A stretch of 64,000 nucleotides of DNA from Nocardioides pini (GTDB taxonomy: Bacteria; Actinomycetota; Actinomycetes; Propionibacteriales; Nocardioidaceae). Shown here piece by piece: positions 34,737 through 43,121 of the stretch. Under the pieces are notes generated by a model. It did not search any database and had not been told where the DNA came from. It saw nothing but the letters and a program-made list of their open reading frames with translations. The stretch lies in contig NZ_JAPPUX010000001.1 in assembly GCF_026712185.1 (NCBI RefSeq), positions 248,001-312,000 of the forward strand. Direction: 5' to 3'. The position numbers and the translations under genes were made by a program. Positions within the stretch are counted from its first letter, which is position 1, and each line of letters opens with the position of its first letter.

Positions 34737-35780
34737 TCAGCCGAGCCAGGCGGCGATGTCCCGCCTCGCCGCCGCGACGACGTCGGACGGCGCCCGGGAG
34801 GCCTCGAACGACATCTCCGCCAGCCGGGCGAGCGTGGCGTCGTCGAGGTCGTGCGCGGCCCGCATCGTGGCGTACTGGCCGGCGAGCCGGGAGCCGAAGA
34901 GCAGCGGGTCGTCGGCACCGAGGGCGACGGTCGCGCCGGCGGCGAGGAGCTGGGGCAGCGGGACCGACGTGAGGTCGCTGTAGACCCCGAGCGAGACGTT
35001 GGAGACCGGGCACACCTCGAGCGCGATGCCGGAGGCCACGAGCCGGTCGAGCAGGGCGGGGTCCTCGGCGCTGCGCACGCCGTGCCCGAGCCGGTGGGCA
35101 CCGAGGCGGTCGAGGCACTGCCGGACGTGGTCGGGCCCGCGCAGCTCCCCGCCGTGCGGCACGAGCAGCAGGCCGGCGCGCTCCGCGATCCGGAACGCGC
35201 CCTCGAAGTCCTCGGTGCGGCCGCGGCGCTCGTCGTTGGACAGCCCGAAGCCGACGACCCCCCGGCCGGCGTACTGGGCGGCCAGGCGGGCCAGCGTGCG
35301 CGCGTCGAGCGGGTGGCGGGTGCGGTTGGCCGCGACCACCACGGCGATGCCGAGCCCGGTGCGCTCGGACGCGTCGCGCACGCAGTCGAGGACGAGGTCG
35401 GTGAACGCGGTGATGCCGCCGAAGCGGGCGGCGTACCCGCTCGGGTCGACCTGGATCTCCAGCCAGCGCCCGCCGTCGCGCACGTCGTCCTCGGCCGCCT
35501 CGAGCACCAGGCGGCGTACGTCGTCGGGCGTGCGCAGCACCGAGCGGGCCACGTCGTAGAGGCGCTGGAAGCGGAACCAGCCCTTCTCGTCGGCCGCACT
35601 CAGGCGCGGCGGCCAGTCCTCGACGAGCGAGTCCGGCAGGGCGACTCCGTCGCGCTCGGCCAGCTCGAGGAGCGTGCCGTGGCGCATCGACCCCGTGAAG
35701 TGGAGGTGGAGGTGCGCCTTGGGCAGCCGGGACACCTCGCGGCGCGGCTCCGCACCCGCTGCCGCCCCCGCACCTGCCAT
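34737..35780 (-). CDS. add: Adenosine deaminase family protein
   Basis: 347 residues, a zinc TIM-barrel deaminase. Metal and catalytic motifs: PKAHLHLHFTGSMR (HxH), VPHGGELRGPDHV (His and catalytic Glu), HRLGHGV, EVCPVSNVSLGVY and LGADDPLLFGS with the metal Asp. It converts adenosine to inosine, or possibly adenine or another amino-purine. ATG 35780 has TACGAT six bases upstream (35787-35792, minus strand), suggesting a leaderless transcript; the longer frame upstream runs toward tRNA-Trp and looks non-coding. Confidence 0.88.
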   Translation of the reverse strand: MAGAGAAAGAEPRREVSRLPKAHLHLHFTGSMRHGTLLELAERDGVALPDSLVEDWPPRLSAADEKGWFRFQRLYDVARSVLRTPDDVRRLVLEAAEDDVRDGGRWLEIQVDPSGYAARFGGITAFTDLVLDCVRDASERTGLGIAVVVAANRTRHPLDARTLARLAAQYAGRGVVGFGLSNDERRGRTEDFEGAFRIAERAGLLLVPHGGELRGPDHVRQCLDRLGAHRLGHGVRSAEDPALLDRLVASGIALEVCPVSNVSLGVYSDLTSVPLPQLLAAGATVALGADDPLLFGSRLAGQYATMRAAHDLDDATLARLAEMSFEASRAPSDVVAAARRDIAAWLG

Positions 35781-35786
35781 GCCCGC

Positions 35787-35792
35787 ATCGTA
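35787..35792 (-). promoter_or_regulatory. Putative -10 box of adenosine deaminase gene
   Basis: TACGAT on the minus strand, six bases before the ATG at 35780. Confidence 0.4.
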
Positions 35793-35835
35793 GGGGGACG
35801 CCGTGCCCGCCCCCGAGCCCGGTGGGGTGCCTCGG

Positions 35836-35866
35836 TTCGACGGGGACTGGGGCCGCCCCGTATGCT
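35836..35866 (+). promoter_or_regulatory. Promoter of tRNA-Trp/secE/nusG unit
   Basis: TTCGAC at 35836-35841 and TATGCT at 35861-35866 with a 19-base spacer. The leader to the tRNA contains a CATGC-TTCG-GCATG hairpin (35888-35901). Confidence 0.45.
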
Positions 35867-35928
35867 TCCGGTTTGGTGGTTTCGCCACATGCTTCGGCAT
35901 GCCCCAGCGATGGGGACGAGACCACCGG

Positions 35929-36001
35929 AGGGCACTAGCTCAACTGGCAGAGCATCGGTCTCCAAAACCGAAGGTTGGGGGTTCAAGTCCCTCGTGCCCT
36001 G
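35929..36001 (+). tRNA. tRNA-Trp (CCA)
   Basis: Acceptor AGGGCAC pairs with GTGCCCT; discriminator G. The anticodon stem TCGGT/ACCGA encloses CTCCAAA with anticodon CCA at 35962-35964. Placement before secE is the standard actinobacterial arrangement. Confidence 0.97.
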
Positions 36002-36040
36002 CGAGGAACACTGCACAGCAACAACGAGAAGGTGGATGAC

Positions 36041-36298
36041 GTGGCCGACGGCAACGCGGTTCAGGACCGGCGCGACTCGCGCGGCGACGACCGTGGGCGC
36101 ACCAGCCCCGCCACGTTCCTGCGCCAGGTGGTGGCCGAGCTCCGCAAGGTGGTGTGGCCCACCCAGCAGCAGCTGATCACCTACTTCTTCGTCGTGCTGG
36201 TCTTCGTCGTCGTGGTGATGGCGCTCGTGACGGTCCTGGACCTGGCTTTCGGAAAGCTGGTCTTCGAGATCTTCGCCGGCGGCAGCAGCGTCCAGTGA
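36041..36298 (+). CDS. secE: Preprotein translocase subunit SecE
   Basis: 85 residues with a charged N-terminal segment (residues 1-32), the conserved amphipathic FLRQVVAELRKVVWPTQQQL and one transmembrane helix (YFFVVLVFVVVVMALVTVL). It stabilises SecY in the inner membrane. GTG 36041 was chosen because GAGAAGG stands 8 bases before it; GTG 36032 is an alternative. It lies 39 bases after tRNA-Trp and 51 before nusG. Confidence 0.93.
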   Translation: MADGNAVQDRRDSRGDDRGRTSPATFLRQVVAELRKVVWPTQQQLITYFFVVLVFVVVVMALVTVLDLAFGKLVFEIFAGGSSVQ

Positions 36299-36349
36299 CG
36301 ACGGGGGAGACGGTTCCCCGCCCCCCAGCTACGAACTACGGAGTGAGAC

Positions 36350-37204
36350 GTGTCTGAGAACAATGACGTGGACCAGGTCGACGACCAGGTCGAGTCCGTC
36401 GACGAGGCGACCCCGGAGGACGCCGTCGAGGACGTCGTCGAGGACACCCCCGCCGACGAGGCCTCCGACCTGGGTGACGCCGAGGTGACCGACGAGGTCG
36501 ACGAGGAGTCCGCTGACGAGGTTGGCGGGTCCGAGGACGCCGAGGCCGAGGCCGAGGACGCCGCCGAGGACTCCCCCGAGGAGAGCGACCCGCTCGAGGC
36601 GTTCCGTCGCGAGCTGTGGGCCAAGCCCGGCGACTGGTTCGTCGTGCACACCTACTCGGGCATGGAGAAGCGGGTCAAGCACAACCTCGAGAACCGCATC
36701 ATCTCCCTCAACATGGAGGACTACATCCACGAGATCGTGGTCCCCACCGAGGAGGTCGCGGAGATCAAGAACGGCCAGCGCAAGATGGTCACCCGCACCG
36801 TCCTGCCCGGCTACGTCCTGGTCCGGATGGACCTCACCGACGAGTCCTGGTCCGCCGTGCGCCACACGCCGTCGGTCACCGGCTTCGTGGGCCACAGCCA
36901 CCAGCCCGTGCCGCTGAGCATGAGCGAGGTCGAGGACATGCTCGCCCCGGCCGTCGTGGCCGTCGCCGAGGCCGAGGCCGCCGCGTCGGGCGAGAAGGGT
37001 GCCGCGACCACGCCGCGCAAGCCGGTCGAGGTCGCCGACTTCGACGTCTCCGACTCGGTCATGGTCGTCGACGGCCCGTTCGCCACGCTCCACGCGACGA
37101 TCACCGAGATCAACGCCGAGTCCCAGCGCGTCAAGGCGCTCGTCGAGATCTTCGGTCGCGAGACGCCGGTCGAGCTCAGCTTCAGCCAGATCCAGAAGGT
37201 CTGA
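36350..37204 (+). CDS. nusG: Transcription termination/antitermination protein NusG
   Basis: 284 residues, longer than E. coli NusG (181) because of an acidic Asp/Glu-rich N-terminal extension of about 85 residues, as in other actinobacteria. The NGN domain begins at [32 protein letters not shown] and TPSVTGFVG follow. The KOW domain contains [15 protein letters not shown] and ends at [13 protein letters not shown] start. Binds RNA polymerase and promotes elongation. Confidence 0.95.
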   Translation: MSENNDVDQVDDQVESVDEATPEDAVEDVVEDTPADEASDLGDAEVTDEVDEESADEVGGSEDAEAEAEDAAEDSPEESDPLEAFRRELWAKPGDWFVVHTYSGMEKRVKHNLENRIISLNMEDYIHEIVVPTEEVAEIKNGQRKMVTRTVLPGYVLVRMDLTDESWSAVRHTPSVTGFVGHSHQPVPLSMSEVEDMLAPAVVAVAEAEAAASGEKGAATTPRKPVEVADFDVSDSVMVVDGPFATLHATITEINAESQRVKALVEIFGRETPVELSFSQIQKV

Positions 37205-37321
37205 CGCCAGAGTCCGACGATTTGGCGTCCGCCCGTTCTCCGGGCCGACAATGCAGTAGCGACAACCCGTGGCAGGGGGCAGGTGCCCTCGTCATGACCA
37301 CACGAGAGAAAGAAGAAGGCA

Positions 37322-37753
37322 ATGCCTCCCAAGAAGAAGATCGCCGCACTCGTCAAGGTGCAGCTGCAGGCCGGTTCGGCCACCCCGGCTCCGCCGGTCG
37401 GTACGGCGCTCGGCCCGCACGGCGTCAACATCATGGACTTCTGCAAGGCCTACAACGCCCAGACCGAGTCCATGCGCGGCAACGTGATCCCCGTCGAGAT
37501 CACCATCTACGAGGACCGCTCGTTCGACTTCATCACCAAGACCCCGCCGGCCGCCGAGCTCATCAAGAAGGCTGCCGGCCTGTCCAAGGGCTCCGGCGTC
37601 CCGCACAAGGACAAGGTCGGCAAGCTGACCAAGGACCAGGTGCGCGAGATCGCGACCACCAAGCTGCCCGACCTCAACGCCAACGACGTCGAGGCCGCCA
37701 TGAAGATCGTCGAGGGCACCGCCCGCTCGATGGGCGTCACGACCGACAGCTGA
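37322..37753 (+). CDS. rplK: 50S ribosomal protein L11
   Basis: 143 residues, full length. [20 protein letters not shown] and [19 protein letters not shown] are the canonical N-terminal segments, and the C-terminal domain ends in [13 protein letters not shown]. Binds the GTPase centre of 23S rRNA. GAGAAAGAAGAAGG precedes the ATG. Operon with rplA. Confidence 0.97.
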   Translation: MPPKKKIAALVKVQLQAGSATPAPPVGTALGPHGVNIMDFCKAYNAQTESMRGNVIPVEITIYEDRSFDFITKTPPAAELIKKAAGLSKGSGVPHKDKVGKLTKDQVREIATTKLPDLNANDVEAAMKIVEGTARSMGVTTDS

Positions 37754-37848
37754 GCGAGCTCGTGAGCTCAGCAACTCAGTTCTGACCGTGGGAGAGCCGC
37801 GCTGGCTCGCCTAAACCACATCCTTCGCACCACAGAAACGAGAAGACA

Positions 37849-38571
37849 ATGCAGCGCAGCAAGACCTACCGCGCGGCCGCAGAGACGTTCGACAAGGACG
37901 AGCTCTACGCGCCGCTGGCCGCCATCAAGATCGCCAAGGGTGGCTCCAAGAAGAAGTTCGACGAGACCCTCGACGTCGTCATGCGCCTGGGTGTCGACCC
38001 GCGCAAGGCCGACCAGATGGTCCGCGGCACCGTCAACCTCCCGCACGGCACCGGCAAGACCGCCCGTGTCCTCGTGTTCGCCAACGCCGACAAGGCCGAG
38101 GCCGCCCGCGAGGCCGGCGCCGAGTTCGTCGGTGGCGACGAGCTGATCGAGAAGGTCGCCGGCGGCTGGCTCGACTTCGACGCCGTCGTCGCGACGCCCG
38201 ACATGATGGGCAAGGTCGGTCGCCTCGGCCGCGTCCTCGGCCCGCGCTCGCTCATGCCCAACCCGAAGACCGGCACGGTGACCCCCGACGTCGCCAAGGC
38301 CGTCACGGACATCAAGGGCGGCAAGATCGAGTTCCGCGTGGACCGCCACGCCAATCTGCACTTCATCATCGGCAAGGCCTCCTTCTCCGAGGTGCAGCTC
38401 GCGGAGAACTACGCCGCCGCCCTCGAGGAGGTGCTGCGTCTCAAGCCGGCCAGCTCCAAGGGCCGCTACATCAAGAAGGTCACCGTCTCCACGACGATGG
38501 GTCCCGGCATCCAGGTCGACCCCAACCGCGTGAAGAACGTCGCGTCGGAGGACGAGGCCGTCCAGGCCTGA
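37849..38571 (+). CDS. rplA: 50S ribosomal protein L1
   Basis: 240 residues. Domain I starts [12 protein letters not shown], domain II includes [17 protein letters not shown], and [19 protein letters not shown] is the rRNA-contact block. In many bacteria L1 represses the rplKA mRNA. The 95-base gap after rplK contains no gene and could hold a second entry site. Confidence 0.97.
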   Translation: MQRSKTYRAAAETFDKDELYAPLAAIKIAKGGSKKKFDETLDVVMRLGVDPRKADQMVRGTVNLPHGTGKTARVLVFANADKAEAAREAGAEFVGGDELIEKVAGGWLDFDAVVATPDMMGKVGRLGRVLGPRSLMPNPKTGTVTPDVAKAVTDIKGGKIEFRVDRHANLHFIIGKASFSEVQLAENYAAALEEVLRLKPASSKGRYIKKVTVSTTMGPGIQVDPNRVKNVASEDEAVQA

Positions 38572-38597
38572 TCCAGGCCAGATCCACCGCGTGCTGC

Positions 38598-38632
38598 ACG
38601 GCCCGGTCGCCCCGCGTGGGCGGCCGGGCCGT
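38598..38632 (+). terminator. Terminator of rplKA
   Basis: Arms 38598-38612 and 38618-38632 pair over 15 positions with one G-U, loop 5 nt, 27 bases after the rplA stop. Confidence 0.8.
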
Positions 38633-38749
38633 CCTGCGTCCCACGCGCCTCGCGCCGTTTGCGTGCGGGGCCATCGGGTAGAACGTCAGTGACAGCCGCC
38701 GGCACCGTCCCGGCACCCCATCGCCGTACCACTCGTCCCAGGAGCCACC

Positions 38750-39607
38750 ATGCGCGTCCCGTCCCTCACCCGCCGCCTCGGCTCCGCCGCCCTGGTGCTG
38801 ACCCTGGGAGTCGGGCTCGCCGCGTGCAGCGACGACTCCGGCTCCACCGACTCCACGAGCTCGGCCACCGACGAGAGCACCGACGAGAGCACGACCACCG
38901 ACGAGGGTGCCGGCGAGAGCGAGGAGCCCGCCGAGGCGTCGCTCACCGAGCTCTCCGCCGACGAGTTCTACCCGGCGGTCATGGACGCCATGCGCGAGGC
39001 GGAGACGTTCTCCTTCGAGACCACCTCCGGCTCCGCGGGCCAGGCGCAGACCATGACGGGCCAGGCCCGGTTCGGCGGCGACGGCGTCGAGATGAAGGCG
39101 TCCGGCAGCGGGGCGCAGGCCATGGAGATGATCCTCATCGACAAGGCGATGTACATGAAGTCGCCGGACCTCGGCATGGGCGACAAGTGGTTGAAGATCG
39201 ACCTGAGTGACCCGAGCTCGCTGTTCGGGATGATCGGCAAGGCCACCGACCCCGAGGTCATGTTCAAGGCCATGGAGGCGCCGAAGGAGCTCGAGCTCGT
39301 CGGGGCCGAGGACGTCGACGGGGTCGAGGCCAACCACTACCGGATCACCCTCGACCCGACGCAGTACCTCAAGGCCATGGAGTTCCCGGCCGCGATGGCC
39401 GACATGATGCCCGACGAGCTCGTCACCGAGATGTGGGTCGACGCCGACAACCTGCCGCGCAAGTTCACCCAGACCATGGAGATCCCGGCCGCCGGCGGCG
39501 GCAAGCCGACCACCACGACGACCGAGGGCACCTACTCCGACTTCGGCACCGACGTGGAGATCGAGGCGCCCCCGAGCAGCGAGGTCACCGAGCAACCCGG
39601 GATGTGA
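38750..39607 (+). CDS. LppX/LprAFG-like lipoprotein
   Basis: 285 residues. Signal peptide with lipobox LAAC (Cys near residue 26), then a low-complexity Ser/Thr/Asp/Glu linker to about residue 65. The remainder resembles the LolA-like half-barrel of mycobacterial LppX/LprG, with repeated short strands, VDGVEANHYRITLDPTQYL and EMWVDADNLPRKFTQ. Such proteins carry lipids across the cell wall. AGGAG lies 6 bases before the ATG. It sits alone between rplA and the DnaB-like gene. Confidence 0.8.
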   Translation: MRVPSLTRRLGSAALVLTLGVGLAACSDDSGSTDSTSSATDESTDESTTTDEGAGESEEPAEASLTELSADEFYPAVMDAMREAETFSFETTSGSAGQAQTMTGQARFGGDGVEMKASGSGAQAMEMILIDKAMYMKSPDLGMGDKWLKIDLSDPSSLFGMIGKATDPEVMFKAMEAPKELELVGAEDVDGVEANHYRITLDPTQYLKAMEFPAAMADMMPDELVTEMWVDADNLPRKFTQTMEIPAAGGGKPTTTTTEGTYSDFGTDVEIEAPPSSEVTEQPGM

Positions 39608-39639
39608 GCCGCGGCCGTCTCAGCGCATGCGGCTTCGCC

Positions 39640-40614
39640 TCACTCCCGGAAGACCCGCTCGTCGATCAGCTGCTCCTTGACCTCGGTGCCCTCGGGCTCG
39701 TAGCGGCCCTGGTCGAACCGCGTGCGGAACTGGAGCACCGCGCCGTCGCGGCCGAACCGGTTCTTCTCGATGGTCAGGACGGCGTAGTCGCGGAACCGCT
39801 CCGCGTTGCCGAGGTCGTAGGTCAGGTGGTGGCGCGCGACGATGTCGAACTTGTTGTTCAGCACCATCACGACGTCGGCCTCGTAGGCCAGGGCGCTCGA
39901 ACCGCGCAGGTCGTTCGCGCGCATCCGCCGACCCGACCGGAGCGCCTCCTTCTCGGCCGCGGAGATCGCAAGGACGGGCGCGCTGATGTCGATGGCGAGG
40001 TCCTTGAGGCCCTCGACGATCTCGGTGGTGCTTCCCTCCTCGTCGTCCTGGCTCGACTTCACCTTCTGCAGGTAGTCGACGACCACGAGCGGTGTCGACC
40101 CGGACAGCTCGCGCACCGCCTCGATGGCGTTCTGGATCGCGGCGAGGTCGGTGCGGGTGCCGGTCGAGCGGTGGACGAAGAGCATCTCGGAGTACTGGGC
40201 GACCCGGCCCAGCGCCTCGACGCCGGCCGGGACCGACTCGAGGCGGTGCTCGAGCGAGCTCACCCAGAGGTCGTCGAAGATCGACCTGATGCTGGTCACG
40301 CGCACCTGGTCGGAGTCGTCGAGCTCGCCGGCCTCCATCGCGATGAGCTTCTGCGTCAGGTCCTCGGCGTCGTGCTCGTAGGAGAAGTAGAGCACCGGGC
40401 GCCCGGTCGCGGCGTTGTTGCGGGCGACCTGCAGCGCGAACGTCGACTTGCCGAGGCCCTGCGGCCCGGCGAGCAGCACCAGCGAGCCGGCCCGCATCCC
40501 GCCGCCGATCAGCGGGTCGAGCCCGACGAAGCCGGTCTTCCAGAGGCGCCCGGCGGCGTTGCGTCCGGTGAGCATGCGTTCGTCGCTGCGGGCCAGGGAG
40601 GCCCCGACGGTCAT
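39640..40614 (-). CDS. Orphan DnaB-type RecA-fold ATPase
   Basis: 324 residues consisting only of the DnaB C-terminal helicase domain. TGFVGLDPLIGGGMRAGSL leads to Walker A LAGPQGLGKSTFALQVA, then YFSYEHDAEDLTQKL, Walker B TPLVVVDYLQKV, and a DLRGSSALAYEADVVMVL segment equivalent to the DnaB motif 4 region. It lacks the N-terminal DnaG-binding domain, so it is not the replicative helicase. Role unknown. It is divergent from rplJ, inside the ribosomal cluster. ATG 40614 is the first start after the rplJ promoter region. Confidence 0.85.
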   Translation of the reverse strand: MTVGASLARSDERMLTGRNAAGRLWKTGFVGLDPLIGGGMRAGSLVLLAGPQGLGKSTFALQVARNNAATGRPVLYFSYEHDAEDLTQKLIAMEAGELDDSDQVRVTSIRSIFDDLWVSSLEHRLESVPAGVEALGRVAQYSEMLFVHRSTGTRTDLAAIQNAIEAVRELSGSTPLVVVDYLQKVKSSQDDEEGSTTEIVEGLKDLAIDISAPVLAISAAEKEALRSGRRMRANDLRGSSALAYEADVVMVLNNKFDIVARHHLTYDLGNAERFRDYAVLTIEKNRFGRDGAVLQFRTRFDQGRYEPEGTEVKEQLIDERVFRE

Positions 40615-40699
40615 GAGCTGGTGATCCACGGGGCCATTGGACCAGTGATGGGCCCCCGGCGTGGGAGGATTGGACGGTTTGCACGTCGGCTCCGCCGAT

Positions 40700-40729
40700 T
40701 TGTCTGGTCCGCGGCCCGACGCGTACTGT
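40700..40729 (+). promoter_or_regulatory. Promoter of rplJL
   Basis: TTGTCT (40700-40705) and TACTGT (40724-40729) with an 18-base spacer give a start near 40735, about 180 bases before rplJ. Confidence 0.5.
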
Positions 40730-40734
40730 TCCAT

Positions 40735-40917
40735 CTCGAAACCAGAGACCGCAGGTTGTCACGAGCTCCTCGCCCGTGACCGAAGGTCCGCAGCAGCGGG
40801 CGGCCGGCGCAGGATTCAGAGCAAGCGGCCCGCGCCGCAACCCACGCCCTGAGCCTGTGCTCAGGGCGTTCGTCGTCTGTGGGCCCGACGCCGGTGGTCA
40901 ACCCCGGAAGGAGACCC
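40735..40917 (+). promoter_or_regulatory. Putative L10 leader of rplJL
   Basis: A long untranslated leader precedes rplJ, as in organisms where L10 represses its own mRNA. It contains GTCACG/CGTGAC pairing (around 40758-40783) and a perfect 11-bp hairpin at 40844-40869 (ACGCCCTGAGC, CTGT loop, GCTCAGGGCGT) that could act as attenuator. The L10-binding fold itself is inferred from position, not demonstrated. This accounts for most of the gap 40615-40917. Confidence 0.5.
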
Positions 40918-41583
40918 ATGGCGCGGCCAGAAAAGACTGCCGCCGTCGCAGAGATCGTTGAGTCCTTCAACGACTCCGCCGGCGCTGTGCTGACCGAGTA
41001 CCGCGGGCTCACCGTGAAGCAGCTGCAGGACCTGCGGCGCTCCCTCGGCGAGAACGCCAACTACGCCGTGGTCAAGAACACGCTGGCCAAGATCGCCGCC
41101 ACCGAGGCTGGCATCGAAGGCTTCGACGACCTGCTGACCGGCCCCACCGCCATCGCCTTCATCAATGGAGACGTGGTCGAGGCCGCCAAGGGTCTGCGTG
41201 ACTTTGCCAAGGCAAACCCCGCCCTTGTCATCAAGGGTGGAGTTCTGGACGGCAAGCCGCTCGACGCTGCCGAGGTCGCCAAGCTGGCTGACCTCGAGTC
41301 GCGCGAGGTGCTGCTGGGCAAGCTGGCGGGCGCGATGCTCGCCTCGCTCTCCCAGGCCGTCTACCTGCTCAACGCGCCGATCGCCCAGGCCGCCCGTCTC
41401 GCGGGTGCGCTGCAGGCCAAGGCCGAGCAGGACCCCTCGATCCTCGCAGGTGGTGCCGGTACGCCGGATGCTCCCGCTGCCGAGGACGCCCCGGCGGAGG
41501 AGGCCACCTCTTCAGAGGAGGCCGCCGAGCCCGAGGCGACCGACGAGTCGGCCGACACGGCCGCCGAGTCCACCGACGCCTGA
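40918..41583 (+). CDS. rplJ: 50S ribosomal protein L10
   Basis: 221 residues. [20 protein letters not shown] and [14 protein letters not shown] are canonical, [10 protein letters not shown] the rRNA contact. The C-terminal helix that carries L7/L12 dimers is followed by an unusually long acidic Ala/Glu/Asp tail of about 50 residues. GGAAGGAG lies 6 bases before the ATG. Confidence 0.96.
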   Translation: MARPEKTAAVAEIVESFNDSAGAVLTEYRGLTVKQLQDLRRSLGENANYAVVKNTLAKIAATEAGIEGFDDLLTGPTAIAFINGDVVEAAKGLRDFAKANPALVIKGGVLDGKPLDAAEVAKLADLESREVLLGKLAGAMLASLSQAVYLLNAPIAQAARLAGALQAKAEQDPSILAGGAGTPDAPAAEDAPAEEATSSEEAAEPEATDESADTAAESTDA

Positions 41584-41660
41584 CAAGGCCGACGTACACC
41601 ACCTGAAACCCCGGCGCAGCCGCACCAGCGACCGCGCCACACAAGGAAAGGTTTGCCATC

Positions 41661-42056
41661 ATGGCGAAGCTCAGCACCGACGAGCTCCTTGACGCCTTCA
41701 AGGAGATGACCCTGATCGAGCTCTCCGAGTTCGTGAAGCAGTTCGAGGACACCTTCGGCGTGACCGCCGCTGCCCCCGTTGCCGTGGCCGCTGCCCCGGC
41801 TGCCGGTGGTGCCGCCGGTGGCGACGCCGCCGCCGCCGAGGACAAGGACGACTTCGAGGTCGTCCTCGAGGCCGCCGGCGACAAGAAGATCAACGTCATC
41901 AAGGAGGTGCGCGCCCTGACCTCCCTCGGTCTGAAGGAGGCCAAGGACCTCGTCGAGGCCGCCCCCAAGACGATCCTCGAGAACGCCACCAAGGAGGCCG
42001 CGGACAAGGCCAAGGAGGCCCTCGAGGCCGCCGGCGCCACCGTCACCGTCAAGTGA
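41661..42056 (+). CDS. rplL: 50S ribosomal protein L7/L12
   Basis: 131 residues. N-terminal dimer domain ([20 protein letters not shown]), Ala-rich hinge (residues 36-58), and C-terminal factor-binding domain with [29 protein letters not shown] precedes the ATG. Confidence 0.97.
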   Translation: MAKLSTDELLDAFKEMTLIELSEFVKQFEDTFGVTAAAPVAVAAAPAAGGAAGGDAAAAEDKDDFEVVLEAAGDKKINVIKEVRALTSLGLKEAKDLVEAAPKTILENATKEAADKAKEALEAAGATVTVK

Positions 42057-42093
42057 CGATCCGCTAGCACCTCGCTGCACCGCAGCAACCGTC

Positions 42094-42129
42094 GAAGGGC
42101 GGTCACCCCGGTCGGGGTGGCCGCCCTTC
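42094..42129 (+). terminator. Terminator of rplJL
   Basis: A 16-bp stem (42094-42109 with 42114-42129, one G-U) closes a GGTC tetraloop, 38 bases after rplL. Confidence 0.88.
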
Positions 42130-42157
42130 GTCATGCCCGGGTCGTCCTCGAGGTCCC

Positions 42158-42186
42158 TTCACCTGCGGTGCCCGAGCCACTACAGT
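42158..42186 (+). promoter_or_regulatory. Promoter of MetF-like gene
   Basis: TTCACC (42158-42163) and TACAGT (42181-42186) have a 17-base spacer. The start would be near 42193, which excludes a GTG at 42185 as translation start. Confidence 0.6.
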
Positions 42187-42197
42187 GAGCACGTCTG

Positions 42198-42231
42198 ATG
42201 CGTATCACGAGATGAGTTGCTCCATGCGCAA
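42198..42231 (+). promoter_or_regulatory. Paired 15-bp operators (TTGCG-N5-CGCAA type) at MetF-like gene
   Basis: Site A ATGCG-TATCA-CGAGA (42198-42212) matches 7 of 10 consensus positions. Site B TTGCT-CCATG-CGCAA (42217-42231) matches 9 of 10. They are 19 bases apart, the same as the pairs at betB, betT and the flavoprotein gene. Site B covers the ATG. Confidence 0.6.
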
Positions 42232-43072
42232 CAAGAAGTCGGCCGCGACGCTCATCCGGCTACTCGAGCAGGCACGCTACGAGGTGCTCCCGACGGCTGC
42301 CACCGAGGACAAGGTGCTCGAGCACCTGCCCCGCGACCGCGTGGTGACGGTGACCGCGTCCCCGAGCAAGGGACTGGCGGCGACCCTCGACCTCGCTGAG
42401 CGCCTGACGGGGCACGGCTACGTCACGGTGCCCCACCTCGCGGCCCGGATGGTGACCGGCCGGAGCGAGCTCGAGGAGATCGCGGACCGGCTCGTCGGCA
42501 AGGGCATCAGTCGCGTCTTCGTGCCGGGCGGCGACGCCGAGCCGGCCGGCGACTACCCCGACGCCCTCGCACTGCTGCAGGACCTCCGGGACCTCGGGTC
42601 GCCCTTCTCGCACGTCGGCATCACCGGCTATCCCGAGTCGCACCCGACGATCCACGACGACCTCACCGTCCAGTCGATGTGGGACAAGCGCCACTACGCC
42701 ACCCACATCGTCAGCAACCTGACCTTCGACCCCGCCCTGGTCCGCGACTGGATCCGCCGGCTCCGCAACCGCGGGGTGACGATGCCGCTGCTGCTCGGGC
42801 TCCCGGGGCCGGTCGAGCGCGCCAAGCTGCTCGGCATGGCCACCCGCATCGGGGTGGGGGAGTCGACGAAGTTCCTCGCCAAGAACAAGGGCCTGTTCGC
42901 GCGGCTGGCGGCCCCGGGCGGCTTCACCGGGGAGAGCTTCCTCGAGAAGTGCGCACCGGCGCTGGGCGAGGACGGGGCGCTGGTCGAGGGCCTCCACGTC
43001 TTCACGTTCAACCAGATCGGCGAGACCGAGGCCTGGCGCACCGACCTGCTGGCTCGGCTCCGCCGTACTTAG
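42224..43072 (+). CDS. Methylenetetrahydrofolate reductase-like protein
   Basis: 282 residues of the MTHFR TIM-barrel superfamily but distant from MetF. Seen: EDKVLEHLPRDRVVTVTASPS near the start, SHVGITGYPESHP in the middle (MetF GVAGYPE-H motif), then DLTVQSMWDKRHYATHIVSNLTFDP. It probably interconverts methyl- and methylene-THF; beside the corrinoid system it would run oxidatively. No adjacent metH or metE. ATG 42224 starts after the predicted transcription start; ATG 42212 is possible, GTG 42185 is not. It lies convergent to the corrinoid operon. Confidence 0.8.
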   Translation: MRNKKSAATLIRLLEQARYEVLPTAATEDKVLEHLPRDRVVTVTASPSKGLAATLDLAERLTGHGYVTVPHLAARMVTGRSELEEIADRLVGKGISRVFVPGGDAEPAGDYPDALALLQDLRDLGSPFSHVGITGYPESHPTIHDDLTVQSMWDKRHYATHIVSNLTFDPALVRDWIRRLRNRGVTMPLLLGLPGPVERAKLLGMATRIGVGESTKFLAKNKGLFARLAAPGGFTGESFLEKCAPALGEDGALVEGLHVFTFNQIGETEAWRTDLLARLRRT

Positions 43073-43121
43073 GGACGATCTGGCAGCCGATCCACCCCCG
43101 GGACCTACCGGTTCGTCCCTA
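43070..43121. terminator. Inverted repeat spanning two convergent stops
   Basis: TAGGGACGA (43070-43078) and TCGTCCCTA (43113-43121) are perfect complements with a 34-base loop. The stops of both convergent genes lie in the arms. Confidence 0.45.

Noticed and set aside
32391..36001. tRNA genes as integration sites of a mobile element
   Set aside because: No integrase, no repeated tRNA 3' end and flanking genes in normal actinobacterial order.
42185..42223. GTG 42185 as start of the MetF-like protein
   Set aside because: It overlaps the predicted -10 box TACAGT, so it would not be in the mRNA.
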